In this document: piece by piece, positions 18,523-27,224 of the stretch
How the letters are laid out: the number at the start of each line of letters is the position of its first letter
Numbering within the stretch: the stretch's first letter is position 1
Source of the DNA: JAJRPT01 sp964465945
GTDB taxonomy: Bacteria; Bacteroidota; Ignavibacteria; Kapaibacteriales; UBA2268
NCBI GenBank assembly: GCA_964465945.1
Contig: CAYXMM010000009.1
Location: 57,145-121,144, forward strand
Length of the DNA stretch: 64,000 nucleotides
Reading direction: 5' to 3'
The notes under the pieces: model-generated
The model's input: the letters and a program-made list of their open reading frames with translations, nothing else
Told to the model about the DNA's origin: nothing
Databases searched by the model: none
Made by a program: the position numbers and the translations under genes

Positions 18523-19377
18523 ATGATTTATAAGCAAATTAAGAAAATTCCTTCAGATTTTATTATAAAAAAAGTAAAAGAATTTTTAGAAGAAGATATT
18601 CCAACCAAAGATTTAACTACTGACAATATATTCATTGATGATAGTAAATTAGTAAATGGTATTATTTTAGCAAAAAGCGATTTAGTCTTATCAGGCGGAA
18701 ATTTATTAGAGTATTTTTTTGACGTTAAGGAAGTTAATATTATAATGAAAGAAGGTGATTTTATTAAAAAAGGAGAAGTTATAGCTGAAATTAACACAAC
18801 AGCGTCGAACATATTAAAAAAAGAACGTGTCCTTCTTAATTTAATGCAACGTATGTCCGGTATTGCCACTGTTACTTCTCATTATGTTGAGAAATTAAAC
18901 GGCTCTGGAATTTACATATTAGACACAAGAAAGACAACCCCTGGCTTGAGATATTTTGAAAAATACGCAGTTCAATGCGGTGGTGGGACTAATCATAGAT
19001 TTGACTTATCATCAGCTGTAATGATTAAAGACAATCATTTTGCCTGTGCTGGTAGTATTTCTTCAGCAATCGAACTGATTATTAAATCTAATATCAATGC
19101 ACCAATTGAAGTTGAAGTTGATTACATCGGACAATTAGATGAAGTATTAAAATATCCAGTAGATTCTATTCTACTTGATAATTTTAATAGAGATATGACT
19201 ATCGAAGCAGTGAAATTGATTAGAGAAAAGCAATTAAAATACATTGTAATTGAATCATCAGGTGGAATTAACTTAAACAATATTACAGATTACATTGGGA
19301 CTGGCATCGATGCTATATCGTCTGGGGCATTAACTCATTCGGTTAAATCAGCAGACATTAGCTTAGATTTTAATTAA
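18523..19377 (+). CDS. nadC: Nicotinate-nucleotide pyrophosphorylase (quinolinate phosphoribosyltransferase)
   Basis: A 284-residue enzyme that makes nicotinate mononucleotide from quinolinate and PRPP in de novo NAD synthesis. The family motifs DTRKTTPGLR, KYAVQCGGGTNHRFDLSSAVMIKDNH, EVEVD and ESSGGIN are visible, with the Lys, Arg and His residues expected around the quinolinate and PRPP sites. The 3' end overlaps that of convergent plsY by 8 bases. No nadA or nadB is in the window. Confidence 0.95.
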   Translation: MIYKQIKKIPSDFIIKKVKEFLEEDIPTKDLTTDNIFIDDSKLVNGIILAKSDLVLSGGNLLEYFFDVKEVNIIMKEGDFIKKGEVIAEINTTASNILKKERVLLNLMQRMSGIATVTSHYVEKLNGSGIYILDTRKTTPGLRYFEKYAVQCGGGTNHRFDLSSAVMIKDNHFACAGSISSAIELIIKSNINAPIEVEVDYIGQLDEVLKYPVDSILLDNFNRDMTIEAVKLIREKQLKYIVIESSGGINLNNITDYIGTGIDAISSGALTHSVKSADISLDFN

Positions 19378-20002
19378 TTTCTTCGTCTTTAATTCCAAGA
19401 TGCTCTTTAATTGGTTTTATTAACTTTGAAATTATAAATAATGAAATTAAAATATATAATGTTCTAAACTCATTTATATCAGGTATATCGACATTTTGGA
19501 ATAATTTGAGTAACTCTATTGGAGTAGCCCAAAGCATAATATTTGCACCAATTAAGCCAACTGCAATTGAAATATGAACATCTTTGTTTATCACTAATTT
19601 GCTTGTGTAATACATTATAAACCACATTATAATTCCAAATGGATTAATATAGGCGAAAGCTCCAGCCGCGGGAGCAAGACCTCTTCCACCCGAAAACCCT
19701 AAGAAAATTGAATAATTATGTCCTAAAACTATAAAAGCCGCTACTAAGCGAATTAACATCGTATCAGTAGTATATTGATCTACAAAATAAACACAAGCAT
19801 ACGCTTTTAAGAAATCTAAAATTAGAACAATAAATCCATAAATCTTACTCCCTGATATCTCAAAAGTATTCATTGCTCCTACATTCCCACTTCCCTCATC
19901 TCGAATATCTTTTCCTAAAAGTAATTTTATTATAATATAAGCAAATGGAATACTACCAATAAGATACGCAATAATTGAAATAAATATATACGTCGTATTC
20001 AT
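19370..20002 (-). CDS. plsY: Glycerol-3-phosphate acyltransferase PlsY
   Basis: A 210-residue inner-membrane enzyme that moves an acyl group from acyl-phosphate to glycerol-3-phosphate, the first step of phospholipid synthesis. Family motifs YLIGSIPFAYII, GSGNVGAMN and GGRGLAPAAGAF are clear, between five or so membrane helices. The ATG overlaps the mreD stop by 1 base. Last gene of the response regulator-mazG-mreD-plsY operon, which links envelope shape and lipid supply. Confidence 0.94.
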   Translation of the reverse strand: MNTTYIFISIIAYLIGSIPFAYIIIKLLLGKDIRDEGSGNVGAMNTFEISGSKIYGFIVLILDFLKAYACVYFVDQYTTDTMLIRLVAAFIVLGHNYSIFLGFSGGRGLAPAAGAFAYINPFGIIMWFIMYYTSKLVINKDVHISIAVGLIGANIMLWATPIELLKLFQNVDIPDINEFRTLYILISLFIISKLIKPIKEHLGIKDEEIN

Positions 20003-20526
20003 TAATATCTTCTTTGCTTATAATTAATTAGTATTGGAAAAAGCGATATTATAGCAGTATAAAGAGTAATTCCAAGAACCTGTTGCAAAAAATACACTTC
20101 AATTTTTTCAGTAAAAATATTCATTGTAAGCACAACCTTTATCAAACTCGATATAATAGTCGCTACACTTACAAGAAATAAAAATCTAAGTGTATGTAAA
20201 TCTTTTTGATAATTATCTTTTGTTTTTAAAAATTTTAGAATAAAAACTGGGACAATGTAACTAAGAGCAGTCAATCCATAAGGGTTAATAGCCATAGTGT
20301 CGTGGATAAACCCTGCTAAAAAGGCAAGTATCAATCCAATATAAACGCTTTCCCTTAAAGTAATCCAAACGATTAAAATTAACAATAAATCTGGTAGGAA
20401 ATCATAAATTTTGATAATATCTAAGAAATTAATCTGTATAGAACTTACAATAAAGAATAATATGAAATAGAAGAGTATTCTTTTCCAAATTGTATTTAGA
20501 ATTGATGACTTGTTATATTCGTACAT
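20002..20526 (-). CDS. mreD: Rod shape-determining protein MreD
   Basis: A 174-residue protein with five to six membrane helices, in line with MreD of the elongasome. FLPDLLLILIVWITLRESVYIGLILAFLAG and the following HDTMAINPYGLTALSY match the family (short acidic/Asn-Pro-Gly loop after the third helix). mreB and mreC, usually adjacent, are absent here; it sits between mazG-like and plsY genes. It starts immediately before the mazG-like stop without overlap. Confidence 0.85.
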   Translation of the reverse strand: MYEYNKSSILNTIWKRILFYFILFFIVSSIQINFLDIIKIYDFLPDLLLILIVWITLRESVYIGLILAFLAGFIHDTMAINPYGLTALSYIVPVFILKFLKTKDNYQKDLHTLRFLFLVSVATIISSLIKVVLTMNIFTEKIEVYFLQQVLGITLYTAIISLFPILINYKQRRY

Positions 20527-20865
20527 TTAGAAATTTTTACCTTCCTTTTGCATTTCTAACCTTTTAAGCTCAATTGTTTGCAGTTTTCGAGCCACAGCAT
20601 TCGCTAAATCAACGCCCCTTGCATTTGAATAATTCATCAAAGCTATTAGCACATCAGCAGCTTCATCTTCAAACTGTTTATGTTCTATAGTTCTTCCTTT
20701 CCATTGCTTTTTCTCATTATTAGCAAGTTCACCTGCTTCACCATTAAGTTCTAAGCAAAAAAACTCAGGGCTCCGCTTTTCAAAGTATGTGTTTTGATAT
20801 TGGTCGAATAGAGATTGAATTTTAGTTAACCCGTTTTGAGTTTCATTTATAAGTTCATTAAGCAT
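20527..20865 (-). CDS. MazG-like nucleotide pyrophosphohydrolase
   Basis: A 112-residue all-alpha NTP pyrophosphohydrolase. The metal-binding pattern is present: ELNGEAGEL followed by FEDEAADVLIALM (E-x-x-E then E-x-x-D). Such enzymes remove non-canonical or excess nucleotides; small members of the MazG/iMazG type act on dNTP or modified NTP. The ATG at 20863-20865 (MLNELINE) is chosen over a longer in-frame start; it overlaps the response regulator stop by 8 bases. Confidence 0.85.
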   Translation of the reverse strand: MLNELINETQNGLTKIQSLFDQYQNTYFEKRSPEFFCLELNGEAGELANNEKKQWKGRTIEHKQFEDEAADVLIALMNYSNARGVDLANAVARKLQTIELKRLEMQKEGKNF

Positions 20866-21541
20866 TAGCTTCACCCAAAGAGTAACCAAGTCCCCTAACA
20901 GATTTTATCATTGGCTTATTATTTAAAGACTTTCCAATTTTAGAGCGAAGACGTCTAATATAAACATCAACAATGTTAGAATCACCATCAGACTTAGTAT
21001 TCCATACAGCGCTAATAATAGTATCACGAGGTATAATTTTATTTGGATTACGCATTAAATATTCGAGCAATTCAAATTCCTTAATCGTCAATTCAATCAT
21101 TGAATCATTTTTAAGAACAAATCTTTTCTGAGTATTAAGTTTCAAAATATCATACTCTAAAAAGCCATCTTGCGAATTTAATTCTTTTCTTCTAATAATT
21201 GCTTTAACCCTTGCTACAAGCTCTTCATAATTAAATGGCTTACCAAGATAATCATCTGCTCCTAAATTTAGACCTTTTACTCTATCTTCTATATCTGAAA
21301 GTGCTGTTAAAATTAAAACAGGAGTGTTTATCTTATTTTCTCTAAGGTCGGTTAATATGCTTATACCATCTTTACCAGGCAACATCAAATCAAGTATAAT
21401 CAATTCATAAGAATTTCTAAGTGCTAATGAATAGCCCTTAAATCCTTCATTTTCAATATCAATTAAATATCCTTCTGCCTCTAAGACCTGTCTTATAAAG
21501 TCAGCGACTCTTATTTCGTCTTCTATAAGTAATATTTTCAA
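20858..21541 (-). CDS. OmpR/PhoB-family response regulator (no adjacent kinase)
   Basis: A 227-residue regulator. Receiver domain (1-120) with acidic pocket Glu7-Asp8, phospho-acceptor Asp51 in IILDLMLPG, Thr in ILTALSD and Lys in DDYLGKPF. C-terminal winged-helix (about 130-225) ending RGLGYSLGEANA. Neither neighbour is a histidine kinase, so the cognate kinase is elsewhere. It heads an operon with mazG-like, mreD and plsY genes, so it may control envelope growth; this is inferred only from position. Confidence 0.92.
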   Translation of the reverse strand: MKILLIEDEIRVADFIRQVLEAEGYLIDIENEGFKGYSLALRNSYELIILDLMLPGKDGISILTDLRENKINTPVLILTALSDIEDRVKGLNLGADDYLGKPFNYEELVARVKAIIRRKELNSQDGFLEYDILKLNTQKRFVLKNDSMIELTIKEFELLEYLMRNPNKIIPRDTIISAVWNTKSDGDSNIVDVYIRRLRSKIGKSLNNKPMIKSVRGLGYSLGEANA

Positions 21542-21574
21542 TTTAATTTAATATTTCTTGTTTAATCAATTATA

Positions 21575-21582
21575 CAAAATTA
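21575..21582 (-). promoter_or_regulatory. -7 box (TAATTTTG on minus strand) of the response-regulator operon
   Basis: CAAAATTA on the plus strand is TAATTTTG on the minus strand, 34 bases before the regulator ATG. A CAAA (TTTG on minus) at 21606-21609 gives a 23-base spacer, somewhat long. Confidence 0.4.
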
Positions 21583-21679
21583 GAAAAAATATTATAAATT
21601 AAAAGCAAATGTTTATTTTTTTATAAGTGTATTTACTTAATTTTATTTAATAAGACATATTTCATTAAAAATAAGTCAT

Positions 21680-22495
21680 TTAAATACCCGTTAAAGCAAA
21701 TAAAATTGGTCTTGAAGGAGAAGCATCTAACCCAAACGGCGCAATCTGTAAGTTTAGCAAATATACACCATCTTTGATTTCATCATCAACATAAATAAAC
21801 TCTGTGATCGTCTTTTGATGTTCGGAATTTTTTTGTTTATTTTTAGAATCTAATTCAACATTCCAGAAAATTCTGTGATTAGATAATAACCCTTTATCAT
21901 TTGCTTTATCTATACTTGATTGGTCAATCAGCAAATGTTTTACTTGTTTATCATAAATCAAGTGCATTGCAGAATTAGTAAAAAAAATATTTTCGTTTTT
22001 ACTATAATCTTGTGTCAATTTATTCGCACTATTAGGCATTGTTCTAATAATCAATGCCTTATCTTTTAAATTCAGATTATCTATTAATTCATAAAGCGTT
22101 TTATGTGTAATTACCTTGTCATTTTCTGCTAATTCTGGAAGATAACCTTCTTCTGTTTCATTAGCTACTGTTACTTCGCAACTAATTAAATAAGCTGGAA
22201 CTAATATATCCTTTAAATTATCTGTAATCTTATCTCTTGTATTTAAAATATGCCCTATGCACTCGGTATGTGTACCATTACAATGAGGAGTTATATTTAA
22301 ATTATCAAAATTACAAGAACTACCTTGATTTGTATCACCAACAAAATCACCAATTCTGTAAGGGATTGCTTTTGCCTTACTTACATTAAATGAATTTGGT
22401 TGATTTTCATTAAAATTTTGAGTAATTGATAAATCATAATATTTGTCTGTATCAACATTATACTCTTTATTATCAATTATAAATTGAATTTTCAT
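21680..22495 (-). CDS. Cyclase-family metal-dependent hydrolase (kynurenine-formamidase-like)
   Basis: A 271-residue member of the bacterial cyclase family, which includes kynurenine formamidase. HCNGTHTECIGH (His71, His76, Glu78, His82) is the HxGTHxD-type metal site with Glu in place of the usual Asp. A YDLSITQNFNENQPN start fits the family's D-L-S/T-x3-x pattern. Its substrate is not known: many members hydrolyse formamides or lactones. Note that kynurenine is also the cofactor made in MbnP proteins encoded 1 kb away, but free-kynurenine metabolism is a separate process and no link can be shown. Confidence 0.75.
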   Translation of the reverse strand: MKIQFIIDNKEYNVDTDKYYDLSITQNFNENQPNSFNVSKAKAIPYRIGDFVGDTNQGSSCNFDNLNITPHCNGTHTECIGHILNTRDKITDNLKDILVPAYLISCEVTVANETEEGYLPELAENDKVITHKTLYELIDNLNLKDKALIIRTMPNSANKLTQDYSKNENIFFTNSAMHLIYDKQVKHLLIDQSSIDKANDKGLLSNHRIFWNVELDSKNKQKNSEHQKTITEFIYVDDEIKDGVYLLNLQIAPFGLDASPSRPILFALTGI

Positions 22496-22581
22496 AATTT
22501 TAAAATATATTATAAATGGTTGAATTTTAAATATGTAAATTAACTATAATTTACATTTTTTCACAAATTAAAAACAAAATT

Positions 22582-23394
22582 ATGAAATGGGTTATATTGA
22601 AATTTCCCGCAATAGCAACTAAAAATGACGAATTAGGCAGAGTTGAGGGCGAGCCATTATGGGCTGAGCGTGTAAGTTTAGAAGATTTAAAATCAACAGA
22701 AGAACTTTTAGGAACGAAACATTTTTCTGCCCTCTACCAACAAGAGCCGATTGAAAACGAAGAATCACATTTTAAAATAGACAACTTTCAATATTTTAAT
22801 AACAGCGAAAATGAAATAATTAATGAATTATATGTAGAAGACAATATGCTCTTTATGACAATAGACCCTGCAAGTTCTAAAAACGAATGGTCAGATTATA
22901 CAGCAATGGCTGTTTGTGGCAAAAATACAAATGACGATTTGTTTATCTATCACATATTTAGAAAAAGAATTTCGCCAGGAGAATATGAAACTGAAATTAT
23001 TAATTTAGCAGAAAGATATAACATAAGGGATATTTACATTGAAGATATAGGGTTTCAAAAATTAATATTAAAAGATTTAGAACGTAGTAAATATAATATT
23101 AATGGGCTGAAAGCAACAGAAAGTAAATCTGATAGAAGTTATAATTTCAAACGCCTTTTATATATGAAAAAAGTATATTTAAAAGCTAATTCAAATTGGA
23201 TTGACGATTTAATAAGAGAACTTCAATCCTTTCCTAATGGCCGGCACGATGACCAAGTTGATGTACTTTCTTATGCTGCTAAAATTGAACTTGAATATAA
23301 CGGAATGAATATTCTCGGAACTAAATATAACTCAGAACAAAACAATATAAAACCACGAAACAGCAATTTAAAATCAATAAATTATAATATTTAA
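22582..23394 (+). CDS. Solitary phage terminase large-subunit nuclease domain
   Basis: A 270-residue protein that matches only the C-terminal half of phage TerL. It begins MKWVILKFPAIA, the segment that normally follows the ATPase domain, then PLWAERVSLEDL and HFSALYQQEP, then the RNase H-like nuclease with Asp95 in TIDPASS, Glu154/Asp155 in IYIEDIG and Asp223, Asp224, Asp227 in RHDDQVDVLSYA. The Walker A/B ATPase half is missing and is not found upstream; no capsid, portal or other phage gene is near. The acidic residues are intact and the frame is open, so it is either a young remnant or a kept nuclease. Confidence 0.8.
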   Translation: MKWVILKFPAIATKNDELGRVEGEPLWAERVSLEDLKSTEELLGTKHFSALYQQEPIENEESHFKIDNFQYFNNSENEIINELYVEDNMLFMTIDPASSKNEWSDYTAMAVCGKNTNDDLFIYHIFRKRISPGEYETEIINLAERYNIRDIYIEDIGFQKLILKDLERSKYNINGLKATESKSDRSYNFKRLLYMKKVYLKANSNWIDDLIRELQSFPNGRHDDQVDVLSYAAKIELEYNGMNILGTKYNSEQNNIKPRNSNLKSINYNI

Positions 23395-23457
23395 TCAATT
23401 ATAGTTAAATTAGCATAGTATATTTTTATTTTTCATAAATTATTGCAAAGAATTAAG

Positions 23458-24204
23458 ATGAAAAATTTATTTTTTATTAGTTTGATTTCAATACTATTAT
23501 TTTCTTGTTCGGACGAAAGCAATGAACCAGCAAAACTAACAAAAGCCAAAGTATTGATTAACCACATCTTTAATAACGAAATGATGTTATTTAATGATGG
23601 CATATTTGTTAATGAATCTGGCGATAGTTTAAGCATATTAAAAGTTCGTTATATATTAAGTAATATATCATTGACAAAAACTAATGGGAAGGCGCTTAAG
23701 TTCGATTCACTTTATGCATTTATTGATGCTGCAAGAAGCATTAATACTTTTGAAATTCCAAATATAGAAAAGGGATCATATTCAAAAATATCTTTTGACA
23801 TTGGAGTTGATTCAATTATGAATCATAACGACCCAAGTTTGCTACCTGCCTCCCACCCACTAAGCTTAATTAATCATAATCTTCATTGGGGCTGGATTGA
23901 TGGCTATATATTCTTGTCAATAGAAGGATACTTACATTTTGAAGAGAAACAACAATCTTTTACTTACCATTTCGGCTTAGATAAAAGTAAGAGAAGAGTT
24001 TCAGTTGAAGGCGATATAATAATCAGTGATAATTCTCAAATTAATATTGATTTCGATGTATCAAGTTTATTTAAAACACCATACACTATTAATCAATTTG
24101 ATGAGGTTTATATTACTCATTCAACTAATGATAATGGACTTTCTAATAGAATGATGGATAACACTTTCGACGCTTTCTCATTTCAAGGAATGCTAAATTG
24201 GTAA
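23458..24204 (+). CDS. mbnP: MbnP-family copper-binding lipoprotein
   Basis: A 248-residue lipoprotein (signal peptide, LLFSC, Cys17). The MbnP signature is clear: ISFDIGVDSIMNHNDPS (about 113-129) followed by LHWGWIDGYIFLSIEG (about 140-155), matching the family's FxxGvD..N... and YWGWaSGYkF blocks. In characterised MbnP a tryptophan is converted to kynurenine by partner MbnH and then binds copper. The ATG at 23458 gives a normal lipoprotein signal; an earlier TTG is rejected. Its stop overlaps the next gene's TTG start by 7 bases. First of two mbnP-mbnH pairs. Confidence 0.85.
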   Translation: MKNLFFISLISILLFSCSDESNEPAKLTKAKVLINHIFNNEMMLFNDGIFVNESGDSLSILKVRYILSNISLTKTNGKALKFDSLYAFIDAARSINTFEIPNIEKGSYSKISFDIGVDSIMNHNDPSLLPASHPLSLINHNLHWGWIDGYIFLSIEGYLHFEEKQQSFTYHFGLDKSKRRVSVEGDIIISDNSQINIDFDVSSLFKTPYTINQFDEVYITHSTNDNGLSNRMMDNTFDAFSFQGMLNW

Positions 24205-25274
24205 GATTGGGAATTATATTATTATTTTTTTTAATCTCTACTATACTAATTTATAGTTGTAGAGAGAATCCAACAGATATTAGTAAATTTTCTACTACTC
24301 CTTATGAATTAATTTTACCAAAGGGGCTGCCTAAACCTACACTTCCAGCAGATAACCCTTTGACAAAAGAAGGCATTTTGCTTGGTAATAAGTTATTTTT
24401 CGACACTCGTTTGTCAGGGGATAATACCCAATCTTGTGCAAGCTGCCATAATCAAGAATTTGCTTTCAGTGATAATGGCAAAAAATTATCTACTGGAATT
24501 AGGGGCTTGGAAGGTCGTAGAAATTCTATGCCTATTTTCAATATGTTTTATCATAATGTTGGCTTCTTCTGGGACGGAAGAGCAAGACTATTACGACATC
24601 AAACATTGAAACCAATCGAAGATGATTTAGAGATGGATGATACATTAGCAAATGTAATCAAAAAACTAAAAGAAACAGATTTTTATCCAACACTTTTTTA
24701 TGCTGCCTTTGGAACAACAGAAATAACCGAAGAAAGAATTTCTCTTGCATTAGAGCAGTATATGCTTACCTTAGTAAGTGGAAACTCAAAGTATGATAGA
24801 GTTATGAACGACTTAGAACAATTCACAGAAAGTGAACAAAGAGGATACTATATTTTCTTTACACCAACAGAATCCGCATCGCCAAGACCTGGTGCCGACT
24901 GCTTTCATTGCCATAGTGGAGCAAATTTTTCTAATAATGATTTTATGAATAACGGCTTAGACAAAGAATTTAAAGATTTGGGCTATGGTGAATTCACTAA
25001 GCAAGCATTTGATAATGGAAAGTTTAAAGTTCCCTCATTACGCAATGTAGCAGTAACTTTTCCATATATGCACGATGGTCGCTTCGCAACACTTGAAGAT
25101 GTAGTAGAGCATTACAATAGTGGAGTTGTCAATTCACCAACTATCGACCCAAATATGCACTCATTTGAAAGCGGGTTGAATCTATCAAATCAGAATAAAA
25201 TCGATTTAGTTAATTTTTTAAAAACTCTAACTGATGATGAATTTTTAATTAATCCAGAATACAAACAAAAATAA
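24198..25274 (+). CDS. mbnH: MbnH-like diheme cytochrome c peroxidase-family enzyme
   Basis: A 358-residue lipoprotein (LIYSC, Cys21) with two c-type haem sites: CASCH (80-84) and CFHCH (235-239). Overall layout fits MauG/BthA/MbnH diheme enzymes: RNSMPIFNMFYH near residue 108, VPSLRNVAVTFPYMHDG near 280. MbnH oxidises a tryptophan of MbnP; the tight overlap with mbnP supports this role over a generic peroxidase. Start: TTG at 24198, with AAGGA about 8 bases upstream; no in-frame ATG gives a signal peptide. Needs cytochrome c maturation (ccm genes at 47-52 kb). Confidence 0.85.
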   Translation: MVRLGIILLFFLISTILIYSCRENPTDISKFSTTPYELILPKGLPKPTLPADNPLTKEGILLGNKLFFDTRLSGDNTQSCASCHNQEFAFSDNGKKLSTGIRGLEGRRNSMPIFNMFYHNVGFFWDGRARLLRHQTLKPIEDDLEMDDTLANVIKKLKETDFYPTLFYAAFGTTEITEERISLALEQYMLTLVSGNSKYDRVMNDLEQFTESEQRGYYIFFTPTESASPRPGADCFHCHSGANFSNNDFMNNGLDKEFKDLGYGEFTKQAFDNGKFKVPSLRNVAVTFPYMHDGRFATLEDVVEHYNSGVVNSPTIDPNMHSFESGLNLSNQNKIDLVNFLKTLTDDEFLINPEYKQK

Positions 25275-25283
25275 GGTAATTTT

Positions 25284-26228
25284 ATGAAATTTATAGCATT
25301 AATAATAATACTAACTAATGGACTCTTCGCTACGGAAGTATGGCTTAAAATTAATCATAATGTAAAGGGTCAAGAATATGTAAAAAACGATGGAGTATAT
25401 AATATAAACACCTTTGAGACGAAATTCAAACGCCTACAATATTATTTGTCAGATATAGTCTTAATTGATTTGAACGGAAATAGAGTCCCAGCACCAAATT
25501 TATTTCACTTAATAGATTCTGATAGTAGCAAATATTTCTTAGGTGATGTAAATATTGAAAATATAAGACAAATTGATTATTACTTTGGACTTAGCAATTC
25601 CATTAATCACGGCGACCCGTCAGTCTGGCCACAAGGTCACCCTTTGAACTTAACTTACGCCGCAATGCACTGGGGCTGGGCAGCAGGATATAGATTCCTT
25701 GCAGTTGAGGGATATACAAAAGATATGTTTGGCGCCTGGAAAAATGAATTTCAATACCACCTTGTTGGCGATCAATATTATAGCAAGATGAATATAAGTT
25801 TTATGCCCAATGTGAGTGATGATGGCACAATCACAATAAATTTAGAAGCTGACTTTAATGAGCTATTTAATGGTGTAAATTTAATTACTGATAACTTCAA
25901 TCATGGCTCTGGTGGGTCTAATGACATTATCGCAAACAATGTAAAAAATGGCAAATTTCTATCTTACCATTTATTATCAGTTGATAAACCATATCCTAAC
26001 TTATCTATTTATCCAAATCCAAGTCAAGACTTTACATATATAAATTTTGATGATACTAATATTACTGGCTTAACATTCAAATTAACTAATATAAAAGGTG
26101 AGTTTATTTCTGAAATAAACCCACTATTTTCAAATAAAATAGATTTGTCAAATTTAACTAACGGTATATACTTCCTAAATGTTATTGAAAATGAAAAAGT
26201 TGTAAAAATGTTAAAAATTGTTAAATGA
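25284..26228 (+). CDS. mbnP: Second MbnP-family protein, with T9SS sorting domain
   Basis: A 314-residue protein with signal peptide but no lipobox. The MbnP blocks DYYFGLSNSINHGDPS and MHWGWAAGYRFLAVEG are present at about 100-150. Unlike the first copy, it ends in a T9SS type A sorting domain (SIYPNPSQDF to the C-terminus, about 240-314). So the two MbnP proteins are predicted to be anchored in different ways: one by lipid, one by T9SS at the cell surface. It overlaps the second mbnH by 4 bases. Confidence 0.85.
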   Translation: MKFIALIIILTNGLFATEVWLKINHNVKGQEYVKNDGVYNINTFETKFKRLQYYLSDIVLIDLNGNRVPAPNLFHLIDSDSSKYFLGDVNIENIRQIDYYFGLSNSINHGDPSVWPQGHPLNLTYAAMHWGWAAGYRFLAVEGYTKDMFGAWKNEFQYHLVGDQYYSKMNISFMPNVSDDGTITINLEADFNELFNGVNLITDNFNHGSGGSNDIIANNVKNGKFLSYHLLSVDKPYPNLSIYPNPSQDFTYINFDDTNITGLTFKLTNIKGEFISEINPLFSNKIDLSNLTNGIYFLNVIENEKVVKMLKIVK

Positions 26229-27223
26229 GAAAATTAATTCTCATACTTCCTTTACTATTTTTCCTCTCTTGTGATGATGAAAATACAACTCCAAGAGAGG
26301 AAATTATCTTAAATATTCCCTCACATTTTCCTGATATTTCAATCCCAGAAGATAATAAATTAACACCAGAGCGAATAGAACTTGGCAGAAAACTATTCTT
26401 CTCAAATATACTTTCGCGAGATAATTCACTATCTTGTGCAAGTTGCCACAACCCAGAAATTGCCTTTGCTAATCATAACAAAACAACACCTGGAATTGAA
26501 AACAGATCAGGAACAAGGAACGTTCCCTCAATTTTTAATATGGTTTTCTTTGACACATTTTTAAAAGAAGGAGCAGTTCATACCTTAGAGCAACAAGTTT
26601 TAGTTCCTGTCCAAGAACATAATGAGTTCGACAACGATTGGACTACAATATTAAATAAGTTAAATTCAAATAAAGAATTTTTAGACTTGCTAAAAAAAGC
26701 AAAATATATTTTCCCAGGTGAAACTAAAATAATGGAAAAATACCAAGTCTATTCTGTAATTAGACCCATATCTGCGTATGAAAGAACACTACTTTCCACA
26801 AATTCAAAATATGACAAATATTTGCAAAAAAAAGAACAATTAAATATTGAAGAAGAAACTGGCAAAAGATTATTTTTCAGTGATAGCCTAAGTTGTTCAA
26901 AATGCCATTCAGGAGTACTTTTTACCGATGTAAGCTTTTATAACAATGGCTTATATGAAGAGTATAAAGACGTAGGAAGAAATAGATTTACAAATGACAC
27001 AAAAGATATTGGTAAATTCAAAGTTCCATCACTTAGAAACGTAGAAATAACCTACCCCTATATGTTTGACGGAAGCTTAGCAACATTAGACGATGTAATT
27101 AATCATTATGAAAGTGGAGGAACAAATCACCCAAACAAAAGCCCTCTCATAAAAGGATTTAAGCTAACTCCAAATGAAAAAGAATGTTTAAAAAAATTTT
27201 TATATACCTTATCAGATTATTGA
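26225..27223 (+). CDS. mbnH: Second MbnH-like diheme enzyme
   Basis: A 332-residue lipoprotein (FFLSC, Cys16) with haem motifs CASCH (71-75) and CSKCH (224-228). The same segments as the first copy occur (RNVPSIFNMVFFD, VPSLRNVEITYPYMFDG), and the arrangement mbnP-mbnH is repeated, so the four genes arose by tandem duplication of a pair and then diverged. It starts in an ATGA overlap with the second mbnP and ends 1 base from convergent tgt. Confidence 0.85.
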   Translation: MRKLILILPLLFFLSCDDENTTPREEIILNIPSHFPDISIPEDNKLTPERIELGRKLFFSNILSRDNSLSCASCHNPEIAFANHNKTTPGIENRSGTRNVPSIFNMVFFDTFLKEGAVHTLEQQVLVPVQEHNEFDNDWTTILNKLNSNKEFLDLLKKAKYIFPGETKIMEKYQVYSVIRPISAYERTLLSTNSKYDKYLQKKEQLNIEEETGKRLFFSDSLSCSKCHSGVLFTDVSFYNNGLYEEYKDVGRNRFTNDTKDIGKFKVPSLRNVEITYPYMFDGSLATLDDVINHYESGGTNHPNKSPLIKGFKLTPNEKECLKKFLYTLSDY

Positions 27224-27224
27224 T

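Noticed and set aside
23458..27223. Methanobactin biosynthesis cluster
   Set aside because: Only mbnP/mbnH-like genes are present; no precursor peptide, mbnB or mbnC is seen. Such pairs often occur without methanobactin.
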